Part shown: piece by piece, positions 26,501-33,957 of the stretch
How positions within the stretch are numbered: the stretch's first letter is position 1
How the letters are laid out: each line of letters opens with the position of its first letter
Assembly: GCF_004570345.1 (NCBI RefSeq)
Contig: NZ_SPQM01000014.1
Location: 1 to 62,079, forward strand
DNA length: 62,079 nt
Direction: 5' to 3'
Origin: Blastococcus sp. CT_GayMR20
GTDB lineage: Bacteria; Actinomycetota; Actinomycetes; Mycobacteriales; Geodermatophilaceae
Made by a program: the position numbers and the translations under genes
The notes under the pieces: model-generated
Database searches by the model: none
The model's input: the letters and a program-made list of their open reading frames with translations, nothing else
What the model was told of the DNA's origin: nothing

Positions 26501-27997
26501 GTCGCGAGCCTGGACGTCCGGGCGATCCCGTCCGGCGCCGCGCAGATCTGGGAGGACGGCGCGGTCACGCGCTACGACGGCGGTGGGGCGCCGGTCCAGC
26601 AGCTCGCCGCGCACCGAGAACCGGTTCGGGACGTCGTCGTCGCACCGGACGGGACCTGGGCGGTGACCGTCGGCGACGCGGCGGCGGTCGTCATCTGGGA
26701 CATTCACCCGGAGACTGGCAGCTGGCTCCAGCGGGACGCCCTGACCGGCCACGAGGGCGACGTCGTCGAGGCATCCATCGACCCCGCCGGACGGCGGCTC
26801 GTCACGATGTCCCGGGATCGCACCGTCATCAGCTGGGACATGACCGCCGACGGCGGGCTGGGCGAGTCCTACCCGGGCCTCGGTGAGCGATGGATCTCCA
26901 ACCGTCCACAACTGGTCGAGCCACTCGGCCTGCTGGTCGCACCGACCAGGCCCGGCGGCAGTCGGGACGAGGCCGGCACGGGTCCCGGCCCGGACACCGT
27001 CAGCGTCGCCGCCGCGTTCCTCGATCCCGAGAACGGGAAGGTGGTGGATGAGGTCGTCGTCGGTGACACCGTGCCGGACACCGCCTTCGGCTCCTCCGTG
27101 GCGGTGAGCCCGGACGGCAGCATGGTCGCGGTCACCTGGGGGTTGGGGACGACCGTGCTCGACACCCGCACCCGGGAGGTGGTTGCGGAGCTCGAGCTGC
27201 CGGCCAACGCCGTCGCCGACCAGGACGCGCAGGAGCTGCCGCCCACGTTCGTGTGGTGCGCCGGGTGGACACCGGACGGCTCGACCCTGCTGCTCTGTGC
27301 CAGTGAGGGCACCGCACTGGAGCCGACCCGCGGGTATCTCGAGGCGGTCGACACCGCGACGTGGGAGTTCGACGACGACCAGATCGAGTACGGGGGTGCC
27401 GCGCAGTCGATCGAGACCAGTCCCGACGGCCGGCTGCTCGCTGTCACGAGCGCGTCGGCGGCGGAGATCGTGCTCCTGGACGCGGAGACCTTCAGGGTGG
27501 ACAGGAAGCTCTCCCTGGCCGCGGACGACCGTGGTGGCGACCTGTCGTTCTCACGCGATGGGCGACTGCTCGCCTCCGGCGGCTCGTTCGGCTTGCTGTA
27601 CGTCTTCGACACCGCCACCTGGGACGCCGAATGGGGGCCGGCCGCGGTGCACGACACCGGTGTGCTGCAGGTCGAGTGGCTGGACGACGGTCGAACGGTC
27701 GCGACGTCCGGCATCGACGGGACCGTCTCGCTCTTCGACGCCGAACGCGGCATGGTGCGGGCGCGGCCCCTGACGACGTCCGGCCAGGCGGGTCAGGGCT
27801 ACGCCCACCTCGTCCCGGACGCGACCGACGAGCTCGTCGTCCTCTCCGGTGAGCGCCCCGGCTGGCGCTACCCGCTGGACCCGTCGGTGTGGCTGGACGA
27901 GGCGTGCGGGATCGTCGGTCGGGACCTCACGGCTGCCGAGTGGGAGCGCTACCTGCCGGAGCGGGAACGCGCGCCCACCTGCACCGACCTGCCCTGA
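23555..27997 (+). CDS. SARP-STAND-transmembrane-WD40 regulator, copy 1
   Basis: A 1480-residue one-component regulator. Order: OmpR-type winged helix (1-95, MRIAVLGPLEV and RYVVRRGTGYAL), BTAD helical domain (100-245), STAND NTPase with PFKGLAAYQ entry, Walker A GPSGAGKS at 311-318 and LLVCDQFEELW at about 369-379, a helical region to 690, one membrane helix (about 694-713) preceded by basic RHRTRRLA, then some 760 residues of WD40-like repeats. The basic side predicts DNA-binding and ATPase inside, propeller outside. The end has two cysteines (EACGIVGRDLT, PTCTDLP), fitting an exported disulfide. It resembles AfsR-type regulators and is a close paralogue of the gene at 28836. Confidence 0.9.
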   Translation: MRIAVLGPLEVQADDLAPVAVPGAKERLLLAALTARAPGVVSTGSLVETLWDGAPPASARKSLQAHVVRLRSSLEPERPKGSTGRYVVRRGTGYALTVDRSSIDALHIADLAARGRARLASGDPGEAERQLCAAVDLWRGEPYADWPEATFAETERQRLDGIHAGAVAGLLEARLELGRHADVLPELEALVTAEPLREDWWRLLMLALYRAGRQADALAAGRRVRALLAEELGTEPGPGLRQAEAAILAQDPALESEPELSEPLPVLAGACPFKGLAAYQVDDAPLFHGRRRLVAALVARIVDASVVVVSGPSGAGKSSVVRAGLVPALARGALPGSGAWLPVIVTPGQHPVDVLAELTGESPPAGPVLLVCDQFEELWSPAVDPAERAAFLDAVLGLIDDGIVVRCVAVVRGDHVGRIAEHTAFTQRLGAAIVLVPALTAPELRAIVRDPAHSVGLDVAPELLDAVVADVLGEVGALPLLSTALVGTWERRRGNLLTLAGYLEAGGVAGALTRSAEGAYTALDAAGQELARRLLVRLADVDDAGALVRRSVPLGELGLDGGDGSARREVVEVFVGRRLLAVDGERLQVTHEALLTAWPRLARWLEDDAAGRVVRRNLAPAAREWVEGGRAPGELYRGARLAAALDWAASADGAPTPQEQQFLDASRARAEADLTEARDRADREAAARHRTRRLAAGLASVLVVALVATGLAVRAQGNAQQASLVADANRLAALSTTAGRPDVSLLLAAQAVRLASTPETQDGLLAALTEHRRAERVVAFEGDPFALHLAARGQGLFFYAGDQLMSGRTDPGSAPPVVVDGTEELTELGWRVTAPSPTQDVLLAAGWDHNGGPDDDAFEWVRTIDPDGSTRLILEGAAVGGFPVGGAFSADGRRIHLLVALTDEADPQFASRWSLTDIDAADGTVRDTGIGGYLPAPVDALSGHFTDDGSSAVLWDTGGTAAPVLIDLTGGRTAAARPERRSVASLDVRAIPSGAAQIWEDGAVTRYDGGGAPVQQLAAHREPVRDVVVAPDGTWAVTVGDAAAVVIWDIHPETGSWLQRDALTGHEGDVVEASIDPAGRRLVTMSRDRTVISWDMTADGGLGESYPGLGERWISNRPQLVEPLGLLVAPTRPGGSRDEAGTGPGPDTVSVAAAFLDPENGKVVDEVVVGDTVPDTAFGSSVAVSPDGSMVAVTWGLGTTVLDTRTREVVAELELPANAVADQDAQELPPTFVWCAGWTPDGSTLLLCASEGTALEPTRGYLEAVDTATWEFDDDQIEYGGAAQSIETSPDGRLLAVTSASAAEIVLLDAETFRVDRKLSLAADDRGGDLSFSRDGRLLASGGSFGLLYVFDTATWDAEWGPAAVHDTGVLQVEWLDDGRTVATSGIDGTVSLFDAERGMVRARPLTTSGQAGQGYAHLVPDATDELVVLSGERPGWRYPLDPSVWLDEACGIVGRDLTAAEWERYLPERERAPTCTDLP

Positions 27998-28067
27998 CCC
28001 GCCGCAGGCTGCGACGGGCCAGGACCGGGCCGGGAGTGGTCAGTTCCCGGGGTCGACGACCGCGCGG

Positions 28068-28385
28068 TCACTGTGGATGCTGGTGGCCGATGTGGTCCTC
28101 GTTGTAGCGCGGGGTGACGGCGCCGGTGGGTTCCCCGTTGCAGGGCGGCTGACGGAGCAGGTAACTCTCGTAGGCGTCCGAGAAGATCAGGTGGCCGCCC
28201 GGCTCCTCCGAGATGGAGCCGGGCCAGCTCCAGACGCGGGTGAGGGACTCGGCACAGGTCTCGGAGTCGAAGACGCCGGGGTGGGCGGACGCCGTGGCGG
28301 AGCCGGCCAAGGCCAGCGCGGTCGCGGTGGCGACGCTCACGACGAGGATGGTGGTGCGCTGCAGCGATGTGCGGGGGCTGAACAT
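28068..28385 (-). CDS. Small secreted two-cysteine protein, paralogue A
   Basis: A 105-residue protein with a signal peptide (hydrophobic TTILVVSVATATALALAGS, cleavage near ATASA). The mature domain has cysteines 39 positions apart inclusive, with WPG at 11-13, SD at 26-27 and SYL at 31-33 counted from the first Cys. The same spacing recurs exactly in the protein at 33691. A His/Pro-rich tail follows. Ribosome binding site GGAGGT lies 8 bases before ATG 28385. It converges on the first SARP regulator, and its promoter carries an 11-bp periodic repeat array. No known family recognised. Confidence 0.8.
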   Translation of the reverse strand: MFSPRTSLQRTTILVVSVATATALALAGSATASAHPGVFDSETCAESLTRVWSWPGSISEEPGGHLIFSDAYESYLLRQPPCNGEPTGAVTPRYNEDHIGHQHPQ

Positions 28386-28434
28386 GACCGGTTACCTCCG
28401 GGGAGTCGCACCGGGGGTCCCCGGCGACGCTCCG

Positions 28435-28490
28435 AGCACACCGGGGAGCGGTTGAGGTCCGGTCCCGAACGGTTGTGATCCGGTTGGAGG
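28435..28490 (-). promoter_or_regulatory. SARP-type operator array and -10 element of small secreted gene A
   Basis: Plus-strand CGGTTG/CGGTCC/CGGTTG/CGGTTG cores begin at 28449, 28460, 28470 and 28481 (steps 11, 10, 11). The nearest core is 64 bases from ATG 28385. A -10-like TGTGCT (minus strand, 28440-28435) lies 8 bases from that core. Short direct repeats one helical turn apart and 8 bp from the -10 box are the described SARP operator layout. The array also lies upstream of the truncated SARP gene on the plus strand. Confidence 0.65.
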
Positions 28491-28536
28491 GGCCGCGGCC
28501 GCGCGGAAGGGCCCTGTACGGCGGGGGGAAGGGGGC

Positions 28537-28549
28537 TAGCGTCGATCCA
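28537..28549 (+). promoter_or_regulatory. Leaderless -10 element of the truncated SARP gene
   Basis: TAGCGT at 28537-28542, six bases, then ATG 28549, the same layout as at both full-length paralogues. Confidence 0.55.
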
Positions 28550-28791
28550 TGCGGATCGCGGTCCTCGGACCGCTCGAGGTCCTGACCGATGAACTCGCAC
28601 CCGTCGTGGTGCCGGGTGCGAAGGAACGTCTGCTCCTGGCGGTGCTCACGCGGGAGTCGCCCGGAGTGGTCAGCACCGACCGCCTGACGGAGGCGCTGTG
28701 GAACGGGGCCCGTCCCGCCGCTGCACAACGCCCGTCCCGGCTGCCTGACCACATGAGGGCAGGGCGCTCGAGGGCCGTCTCGGAGCCATGA
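28549..28791 (+). pseudogene. Truncated third SARP regulator (N-terminal remnant)
   Basis: 80 codons whose first 64 match the winged-helix start of both neighbours (IAVLGPLEV, VPGAKERLLLAVLT, VVSTDRLTEALWNGARPA). After PAAAQ the homology stops where the paralogues continue with KSLQ, and unrelated residues run to the stop. So most of the helix-turn-helix domain and everything after it are lost. It keeps its leaderless promoter, so a short peptide may still be made. It looks like the scar of a third tandem copy deleted by recombination; a functional micro-regulator is unlikely. Confidence 0.75.
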
Positions 28792-28823
28792 CGAAGGAAG
28801 GTTCTCGTTGCCTCCGGCGGGTC

Positions 28824-28836
28824 TAGCGTTGTCGCA
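28824..28836 (+). promoter_or_regulatory. Leaderless -10 element of the second SARP regulator
   Basis: TAGCGT at 28824-28829, six bases, then ATG 28836; no ribosome binding site. Confidence 0.6.
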
Positions 28837-31800
28837 TGCGGATTGCGGTCCTCGGACCGCTGGAGGTGTCGACCGACGACGGTCGGCCGGTGACGGTGCC
28901 GGGTGCCAAGGAACGCCTGCTCCTCGCCGTGCTGGCCGCCAGCTCCCCGGACGTCGTCAGCACTGACCGCATCGTAGAGACGCTCTGGAACGGTGACCGT
29001 CCGGCGAGCGCCCAGAAGTCGCTGCAGGTCTACCTCGTGCACCTGCGCACCGCCCTCGAACCGGAGCGCGCCCGGGGGGAGGCCGGCCACTACGTCGTCC
29101 GCCGCGGCAGCGGCTACGCGTTGACGACGTCGGCCGCCGACGTCGATGCCCTGCTCGTCGGGGAACTGGCTGCCCGCGCGCGCGGCCGGCTGGGTGCCGG
29201 CGATCCTGGCGAGGCGGTGCGGTTGGCGTCGGCCGGGCTCGCCCTGTGGCGGGGGGAGCCATATGGCGACTGGCCGGACGCGTCCTTCGCCGACGCGGAG
29301 CGGCGCCGCCTGACCGAGGTGCGCACGGGTGCGGTGACGACCCTGCTGGAGGCGAGGCTCGCCCTCGGCGAGGACGCGGAGGTCGTCGCGGACGCCGAGC
29401 GCGTGCTGACCGACGACCCGCTCCAGGAGGAGTGGTGGCGCCTGCTGGCCCTCGCGCTCTACCGCTGCGGTCGGCAAGGCGACGCGCTCGCGGCCGTCGC
29501 CCGAGCGCGCAACGTGCTGGCCGAGGAACTGGGCGTCGATCCCGGGCCACGACTGCGTGCGGTCGAGGCAGCGGTCCTCGCGCAGGACCCGGCCCTCGAC
29601 GTGCCCCGACCCCGGCCTCCTCCCGCCGTCGCGGTCTGCCCCTACAAGGGCCTGGCGGCGTACCAGGCCGCCGACGCCTCGCTCTTCCACGGCCGCGACC
29701 GCGTCGTCACCCAACTCGTAGCCCGGCTGGTCGACGCGCCACTCGTCGTCGTCTCGGGTGCGAGCGGTGCCGGCAAGTCCTCGCTGATCCGGGCCGGGCT
29801 CGTCCCCGCGCTGTCGGCCGGCGCGCTCCCCGGCAGCGAGCGCTGGCGGGCCGTCCTCGTGACCCCAGGACGCAGGCCGCTCGACACGCTGGCGGAGCTG
29901 ACCGGAGGCCGGAGCGGCCGCCCGCCGGTGCTCCTGGTCTGCGACCAGTTCGAGGAGCTGTGGGCACCGGGAGCGTCCCAGGCCGACCGGACTGCGTTCC
30001 TCGACGCGCTGCTTTGCCTGCTCGACGACCGGGTCGTCGTCCGGTGCGTCGCGGTGGTGCGCGGTGACCACGTCGGCCGCCTGGCCGAGCACGCGGGATT
30101 CGTCGAACGACTCGGCTCCGCGATGGTGCTCGTCCCACCGCTCACCGATGGGGAACTGCGCGAGGTCGTCGAGGGGCCGGCGGCGGCCGTCGGCCTGACC
30201 GCGGACGCCGAACTCGTGGATGCCGTGCTGTCCGACATCGGGGGACGGCCCGCAGCCCTGCCCCTTCTCTCCACCGCCCTCGTCGGTACGTGGGAGCGGC
30301 GGCGTGGGGGGCAGTTGACCCTCGCCGGCTACCTGGAGGCCGGCGGCGTCTCCGGCGCGCTCGCCCGCTCGGCGGAGGCGGCCTTCACCGGACTGGACGG
30401 GAAGAGCCAGGAGTCGGCGCGCCGGCTGTTCCTGCGACTGGCCGACGCCGACGACGGCGGCGCGCTCGTCCGCCGGCCGCTGCCCCTGACCGAGCTGGAT
30501 CTCGACGGTGCTGGTCGCCGGGCGGTGGTCGACGCGTTCGTCGGCCGGCGGCTGCTCTCGGTCGACGGCGACGTGCTGGATGTCGTCCACGAATCCCTGC
30601 TGTCCGCGTGGCCGCGGCTGGCCCGTTGGCTCGAAGATGACGCGGCCGGCCGGGCGGTGCGCCGGCACCTCGTTCCCGCGGCCCGCGAGTGGGAGCGCGG
30701 CGGCGAGCCGCAGGACGAGCTCTACCGCGGCGCGCGCCTGGGTGCGGCGCTCGACTGGGCCGCCGGGGCCGACGGGGAGCTCGCTCCGGTGGAGCAGCGG
30801 TTCCTCACCGCCTCCAAAGAACGGTCCGACGCCGAGCTGACCGACGCGCGCGACCGCCTGCACCGCGAGGTGACCGCCCGTCGGCGCACCCGCCGCCTGG
30901 CCTCCGGGTTGGCCATGGTGCTCGTCGTCGCCCTCGTCGCGACCGGGCTGGCCGTGGCCGCGCAGCGATCGGCGGAGCGTTCCTCAGAGCTCGCGGACCG
31001 GGAGTCGCTCGTCGCGGATGCCAACCGGCTGGCCGCCATGTCGACGACGGTCGACACGCTGGATCTGAGGTTCCTGCTGGCGGCGCAGGGATTCCGGCTC
31101 GCAGACACCCCGGAGTCGCAGGACGGACTGCTCGCCGCACTCGCCGGGCAGCGGCGGGCGGTTCGCGCGGTGCCCTTTCCCGGGGGGCTGCGGAACGCCG
31201 CGCTCGGCAACGGCGGGCAGACCCTCTTCATCGCCGGTGCGCAAGGACTGCACGCCTGGGACATCGACTCGGCCCAGCTCCCGCGCGATCTGCACCTGCC
31301 GGCCGACAACTTCCTGGCCGGGGGAGGCCTCGACGTCTCGCCCACCGGCGCGGTGGCGGCCATGGTGGGCGGCGTGCAGGGGGAAAGCACGTGGCTCCGC
31401 GTGATCGACGCGGACGGGCGCGTCCGACTGGAGTTGAGCGGCGACGAGTTCGGCGGTGCGCTGCTCGACGCCTCCTTCACCGGGGACGGTCGGCTGGTCG
31501 ACGTCATCGTCGCCGCACCGAGCGACGCGGACGGCAGATCGACCTGGCGCCTCGTCCAGGTCGACCCCGACGACGGCACCCGCCGCGACACGGGCATCGC
31601 AGGCTCGTCGGGTGCCGTGGACGAGGTCTTCGCCCGGTTCTCTCCCGGCAACGAGACCGCTCTGATCGGAACCGGCGGCGACGAGGTCCTGCTGGTCGAC
31701 CGCGCGTCCGGGAACCAGGTGCCGCTGGCGCTCTCCGCCCGGGACGTCTGGATCGACGATTACCGCGCACTCGCGTCCGGTGCGGCCCAGCTGTGGGCGG

Positions 31801-33248
31801 ACGGTGCCGTGACGATCTACGACAGATCGGGCCGCGTGACGCAGCAACTCGAGGCGCACGACGAGCTCGTCAACGACGTGGTTCTCGCCCCCGACGGGAC
31901 GTGGGCCGCGACCGTCGACACCGCGGGCGAGATCGTGCTGTGGGATGTCGATTGGGCGATCGGACTGTGGTCGCAGGGCCAGTCCCTGCCCCGCCACGGC
32001 ATCGGCGCCTTCCAGGCCGAGGCGACTCCGGACAGCAGCCGACTGGTCACGCTGTCCCGCGACACCGCGATCGTCTGGGACCTCCGACCGGACGGCGGGT
32101 TCGGAGAGCCGCAGCCAGGTATTCCGGGGCGCTGGGGGGCCAATCCGCCGGAGGTCATCGAGCCGGGGCGGCTGGTGGTCGCAGCGACGCGTCCGCTGGG
32201 CCCGAACAGCTCCAACTTCTTCCTCGAGCCCGGCCCGACCACGGTCGGCGTCGCCGCGACGTTCCTCGACCCGCGGACCGGTGGGGTGGTCGACGAGATC
32301 CAGGTGGGCGAGACGGTGGCGTGGTCCTCCCTCGGCGCGTCCGTGGCGGTCAGCCCGGACCGGCGATGGGTCGTCGTGACGTCGGCCTCCGCCGCCACCG
32401 TGATCGACGCGCGCACCCGCGAGGTGGTCGAGGTCATCGAGATGGCGCCCGACGGACCCGATGACCCGGACGGCGCAGGCTTGTTGCCGGTCGCCGTGTG
32501 GAGCGCCGCGTGGTCGCTGGACGGCGCGCGATTGCTGCTCGGCGTGGAACGCGACGCGCCCGCGGGCACTGAGGACGAACTTCCCAGCGGCGACATCGTC
32601 GTCTACGACACAGCGACCTGGACCGAGGTGGAGCGGGTCCCCCTCGACGTCTTCCCGGAGGACGTCGACATGGACCGGGACGGCCGGTGGCTCGCCGTGT
32701 CTACCCTCAACGGCAACGAGGTGCACATCCTGGACGCCGAGACCCTCGATCTGCTCGACACGGTGACGCTCGGTCTGCACGACCGGTTGGTGCACATGTC
32801 GTTCTCCTCGGACGGCCACCTGCTCGCGGGTGCGGGTTTCCGAGGGGGCCTGCACATCATCGACACCCGGACCTGGCGGGCGCGCGAGCCGGTGCTGATC
32901 AGCGACCTGCCCCTCCTGCAGGTCGAGTGGCTGCCGGACGACCGCACCGTCGTCGTCACCGCAGCGGACGGGACCGTCTCGGTGTTCGACCCCGAGCGGC
33001 TGCTCCTGCGCGCCGGTGGGCTGCCCGCGTCTCCCGGCGGCGAAGCCGGCCACACGCACGTCGTGCCGGACCCGGACGACGCGATCGTCGTGATGAACGA
33101 CCAGCACGCGGCGCTCCGGTACCCGATGGATCCTGCCGTCTGGCTGGAGACGGCCTGTGCGATCGTCAGCCGGGATCTGACCCGCGCCGAGTGGGAGCGG
33201 TACCTGGCGGGGCGGGAGTACCGGGCGACCTGCAGCGACCTCGGGTAG
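28836..33248 (+). CDS. SARP-STAND-transmembrane-WD40 regulator, copy 2
   Basis: A 1470-residue paralogue of the gene at 23555 with the same order: winged helix and BTAD (1-245), STAND NTPase with Walker A GASGAGKSS at 308-316 and LLVCDQFEELW, helical region, one membrane helix (about 688-708, after RRRTRRLA), and an outside WD40-like domain. DNA-binding and NTPase parts match copy 1 closely, whereas the propeller is clearly more divergent, as if the two sense different ligands with similar output. The end again has paired cysteines (TACAIVSRDLT, ATCSDLG). It is converged upon by two more small secreted genes. Confidence 0.9.
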   Translation: MRIAVLGPLEVSTDDGRPVTVPGAKERLLLAVLAASSPDVVSTDRIVETLWNGDRPASAQKSLQVYLVHLRTALEPERARGEAGHYVVRRGSGYALTTSAADVDALLVGELAARARGRLGAGDPGEAVRLASAGLALWRGEPYGDWPDASFADAERRRLTEVRTGAVTTLLEARLALGEDAEVVADAERVLTDDPLQEEWWRLLALALYRCGRQGDALAAVARARNVLAEELGVDPGPRLRAVEAAVLAQDPALDVPRPRPPPAVAVCPYKGLAAYQAADASLFHGRDRVVTQLVARLVDAPLVVVSGASGAGKSSLIRAGLVPALSAGALPGSERWRAVLVTPGRRPLDTLAELTGGRSGRPPVLLVCDQFEELWAPGASQADRTAFLDALLCLLDDRVVVRCVAVVRGDHVGRLAEHAGFVERLGSAMVLVPPLTDGELREVVEGPAAAVGLTADAELVDAVLSDIGGRPAALPLLSTALVGTWERRRGGQLTLAGYLEAGGVSGALARSAEAAFTGLDGKSQESARRLFLRLADADDGGALVRRPLPLTELDLDGAGRRAVVDAFVGRRLLSVDGDVLDVVHESLLSAWPRLARWLEDDAAGRAVRRHLVPAAREWERGGEPQDELYRGARLGAALDWAAGADGELAPVEQRFLTASKERSDAELTDARDRLHREVTARRRTRRLASGLAMVLVVALVATGLAVAAQRSAERSSELADRESLVADANRLAAMSTTVDTLDLRFLLAAQGFRLADTPESQDGLLAALAGQRRAVRAVPFPGGLRNAALGNGGQTLFIAGAQGLHAWDIDSAQLPRDLHLPADNFLAGGGLDVSPTGAVAAMVGGVQGESTWLRVIDADGRVRLELSGDEFGGALLDASFTGDGRLVDVIVAAPSDADGRSTWRLVQVDPDDGTRRDTGIAGSSGAVDEVFARFSPGNETALIGTGGDEVLLVDRASGNQVPLALSARDVWIDDYRALASGAAQLWADGAVTIYDRSGRVTQQLEAHDELVNDVVLAPDGTWAATVDTAGEIVLWDVDWAIGLWSQGQSLPRHGIGAFQAEATPDSSRLVTLSRDTAIVWDLRPDGGFGEPQPGIPGRWGANPPEVIEPGRLVVAATRPLGPNSSNFFLEPGPTTVGVAATFLDPRTGGVVDEIQVGETVAWSSLGASVAVSPDRRWVVVTSASAATVIDARTREVVEVIEMAPDGPDDPDGAGLLPVAVWSAAWSLDGARLLLGVERDAPAGTEDELPSGDIVVYDTATWTEVERVPLDVFPEDVDMDRDGRWLAVSTLNGNEVHILDAETLDLLDTVTLGLHDRLVHMSFSSDGHLLAGAGFRGGLHIIDTRTWRAREPVLISDLPLLQVEWLPDDRTVVVTAADGTVSVFDPERLLLRAGGLPASPGGEAGHTHVVPDPDDAIVVMNDQHAALRYPMDPAVWLETACAIVSRDLTRAEWERYLAGREYRATCSDLG

Positions 33249-33256
33249 ACCGCCCG

Positions 33257-33280
33257 CTGCCGCCCCCGGCCGGGCGGCAG
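33257..33280 (+). terminator. Hairpin terminator after the second SARP regulator
   Basis: CTGCCGCCC (33257-33265) and GGGCGGCAG (33272-33280) form a perfect 9-bp stem with loop CCGGCC, between genes converging at 33248 and 33307. No T-tract, as often in high-GC genomes. Confidence 0.55.
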
Positions 33281-33306
33281 GGGGCGGCGGCTGGGACGAG
33301 CCGACG

Positions 33307-33540
33307 TCAGCACTCCGCCCGGGGCACCAGGACGGCGGCGTACCCGTGGGAGACGAAGAGGGTGCTCCCGGCTGCTCCTGCGCCAGGAATGGTGCGGATC
33401 CGCAGACAGCTGGCGGAATCCGGCTCGCCTTCGGTCAGGACGGCGCCGGCCGGAGCGGCGGTGGCGATGAATGCGGCGGTGATGATCGGGGCCAGAGCGG
33501 CGAGGACGGCGGTGCGACGGCTGAACGGGGAACGGGACAT
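33307..33540 (-). CDS. Small secreted two-cysteine protein, paralogue B
   Basis: A 77-residue protein with signal peptide (SRRTAVLAALAPIITAAFIATAAPAGA). The mature domain has two cysteines 33 positions apart inclusive. Between them IPG, then LFVSHGYAAVL, aligns with WPG and LIFSDAYESYL of paralogue A, and both have exactly six residues from that segment to the final Cys. The family core is thus present with six residues missing from the middle. ATG 33540 is preceded by AGGAGA; a longer frame to 33603 crosses the promoter and is unlikely. Its promoter has the best SARP-type repeat array of the window. Confidence 0.75.
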   Translation of the reverse strand: MSRSPFSRRTAVLAALAPIITAAFIATAAPAGAVLTEGEPDSASCLRIRTIPGAGAAGSTLFVSHGYAAVLVPRAEC

Positions 33541-33589
33541 GACCGGTGTCTCCTGGGAACGGTGCCGGGATGGTCCCGGCGACGTCGCC

Positions 33590-33677
33590 AGCGCACCGCG
33601 CACCGGTTGCGGTCCGGACCCCGTCCGGCTGTGGTCCGGTTGCGGCCGCGCCCGGACCGGTCGTGGTCCGGGCGAGG
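33590..33677 (-). promoter_or_regulatory. SARP-type operator array and -10 element of small secreted gene B
   Basis: Plus-strand CGG-beginning cores start at 33604 (CGGTTG), 33615 (CGGACC), 33626 (CGGCTG), 33637 (CGGTTG), 33658 (CGGTCG) and 33669 (CGGGCG): steps 11, 11, 11, 21, 11. Full units read like TCCGGTTGCGG. The first core is 64 bases from ATG 33540 and 8 bases from the -10-like TGCGCT (minus, 33595-33590), the same two distances as at gene A. The leader between is alignable with that of gene A (shared GTCCC-GGCGACG). Confidence 0.7.
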
Positions 33678-33690
33678 CCCGCCCGCCTCG

Positions 33691-33957
33691 TCAGCGAGTG
33701 GCGAGATCCGCGGCGCAACCGCCCCGCTGGGACAGGTAGCTGGTGAAGCTGTCGGAGACGAGCCGGTACTCGTCCCCATCGATGCTGACGGTGCCGGGCC
33801 AGACGCCGGCAGCGGCGATCGTGGCGCCGCACTGGTCCCGGTTCAGCGCGGGGGGGTCGGCGGCGGCGACGCCTCCGACCATGCCGGCGAAGACGACGCC
33901 GGCGGCGAGGGTGAGGGCGGCCGTACGGCCGGAGTGCTGGGACAGACGAGTGGACAT
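33691..33957 (-). CDS. Small secreted two-cysteine protein, paralogue C
   Basis: An 88-residue protein with signal peptide (GRTAALTLAAGVVFAGMVGGVAAA). The mature domain has two cysteines 39 positions apart inclusive, WPG at 11-13, SD at 26-27 and SYL at 31-33, exactly as in paralogue A, though most other residues differ. ATG 33957 has GGAGGT seven bases upstream and is preferred over the in-frame ATG at 33972. Its promoter keeps only a degenerate repeat (TGGTCG at 34020) and TGCGCC at the position of the -10 box. Function unknown. Confidence 0.78.
   Translation of the reverse strand: MSTRLSQHSGRTAALTLAAGVVFAGMVGGVAAADPPALNRDQCGATIAAAGVWPGTVSIDGDEYRLVSDSFTSYLSQRGGCAADLATR

Noticed and set aside
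28020..28060. Hairpin CCGGGA/TCCCGG after the first SARP regulator
   Set aside because: Only a 6-bp stem with a loop of about 10 bases and no T-tract; too weak to call a terminator.
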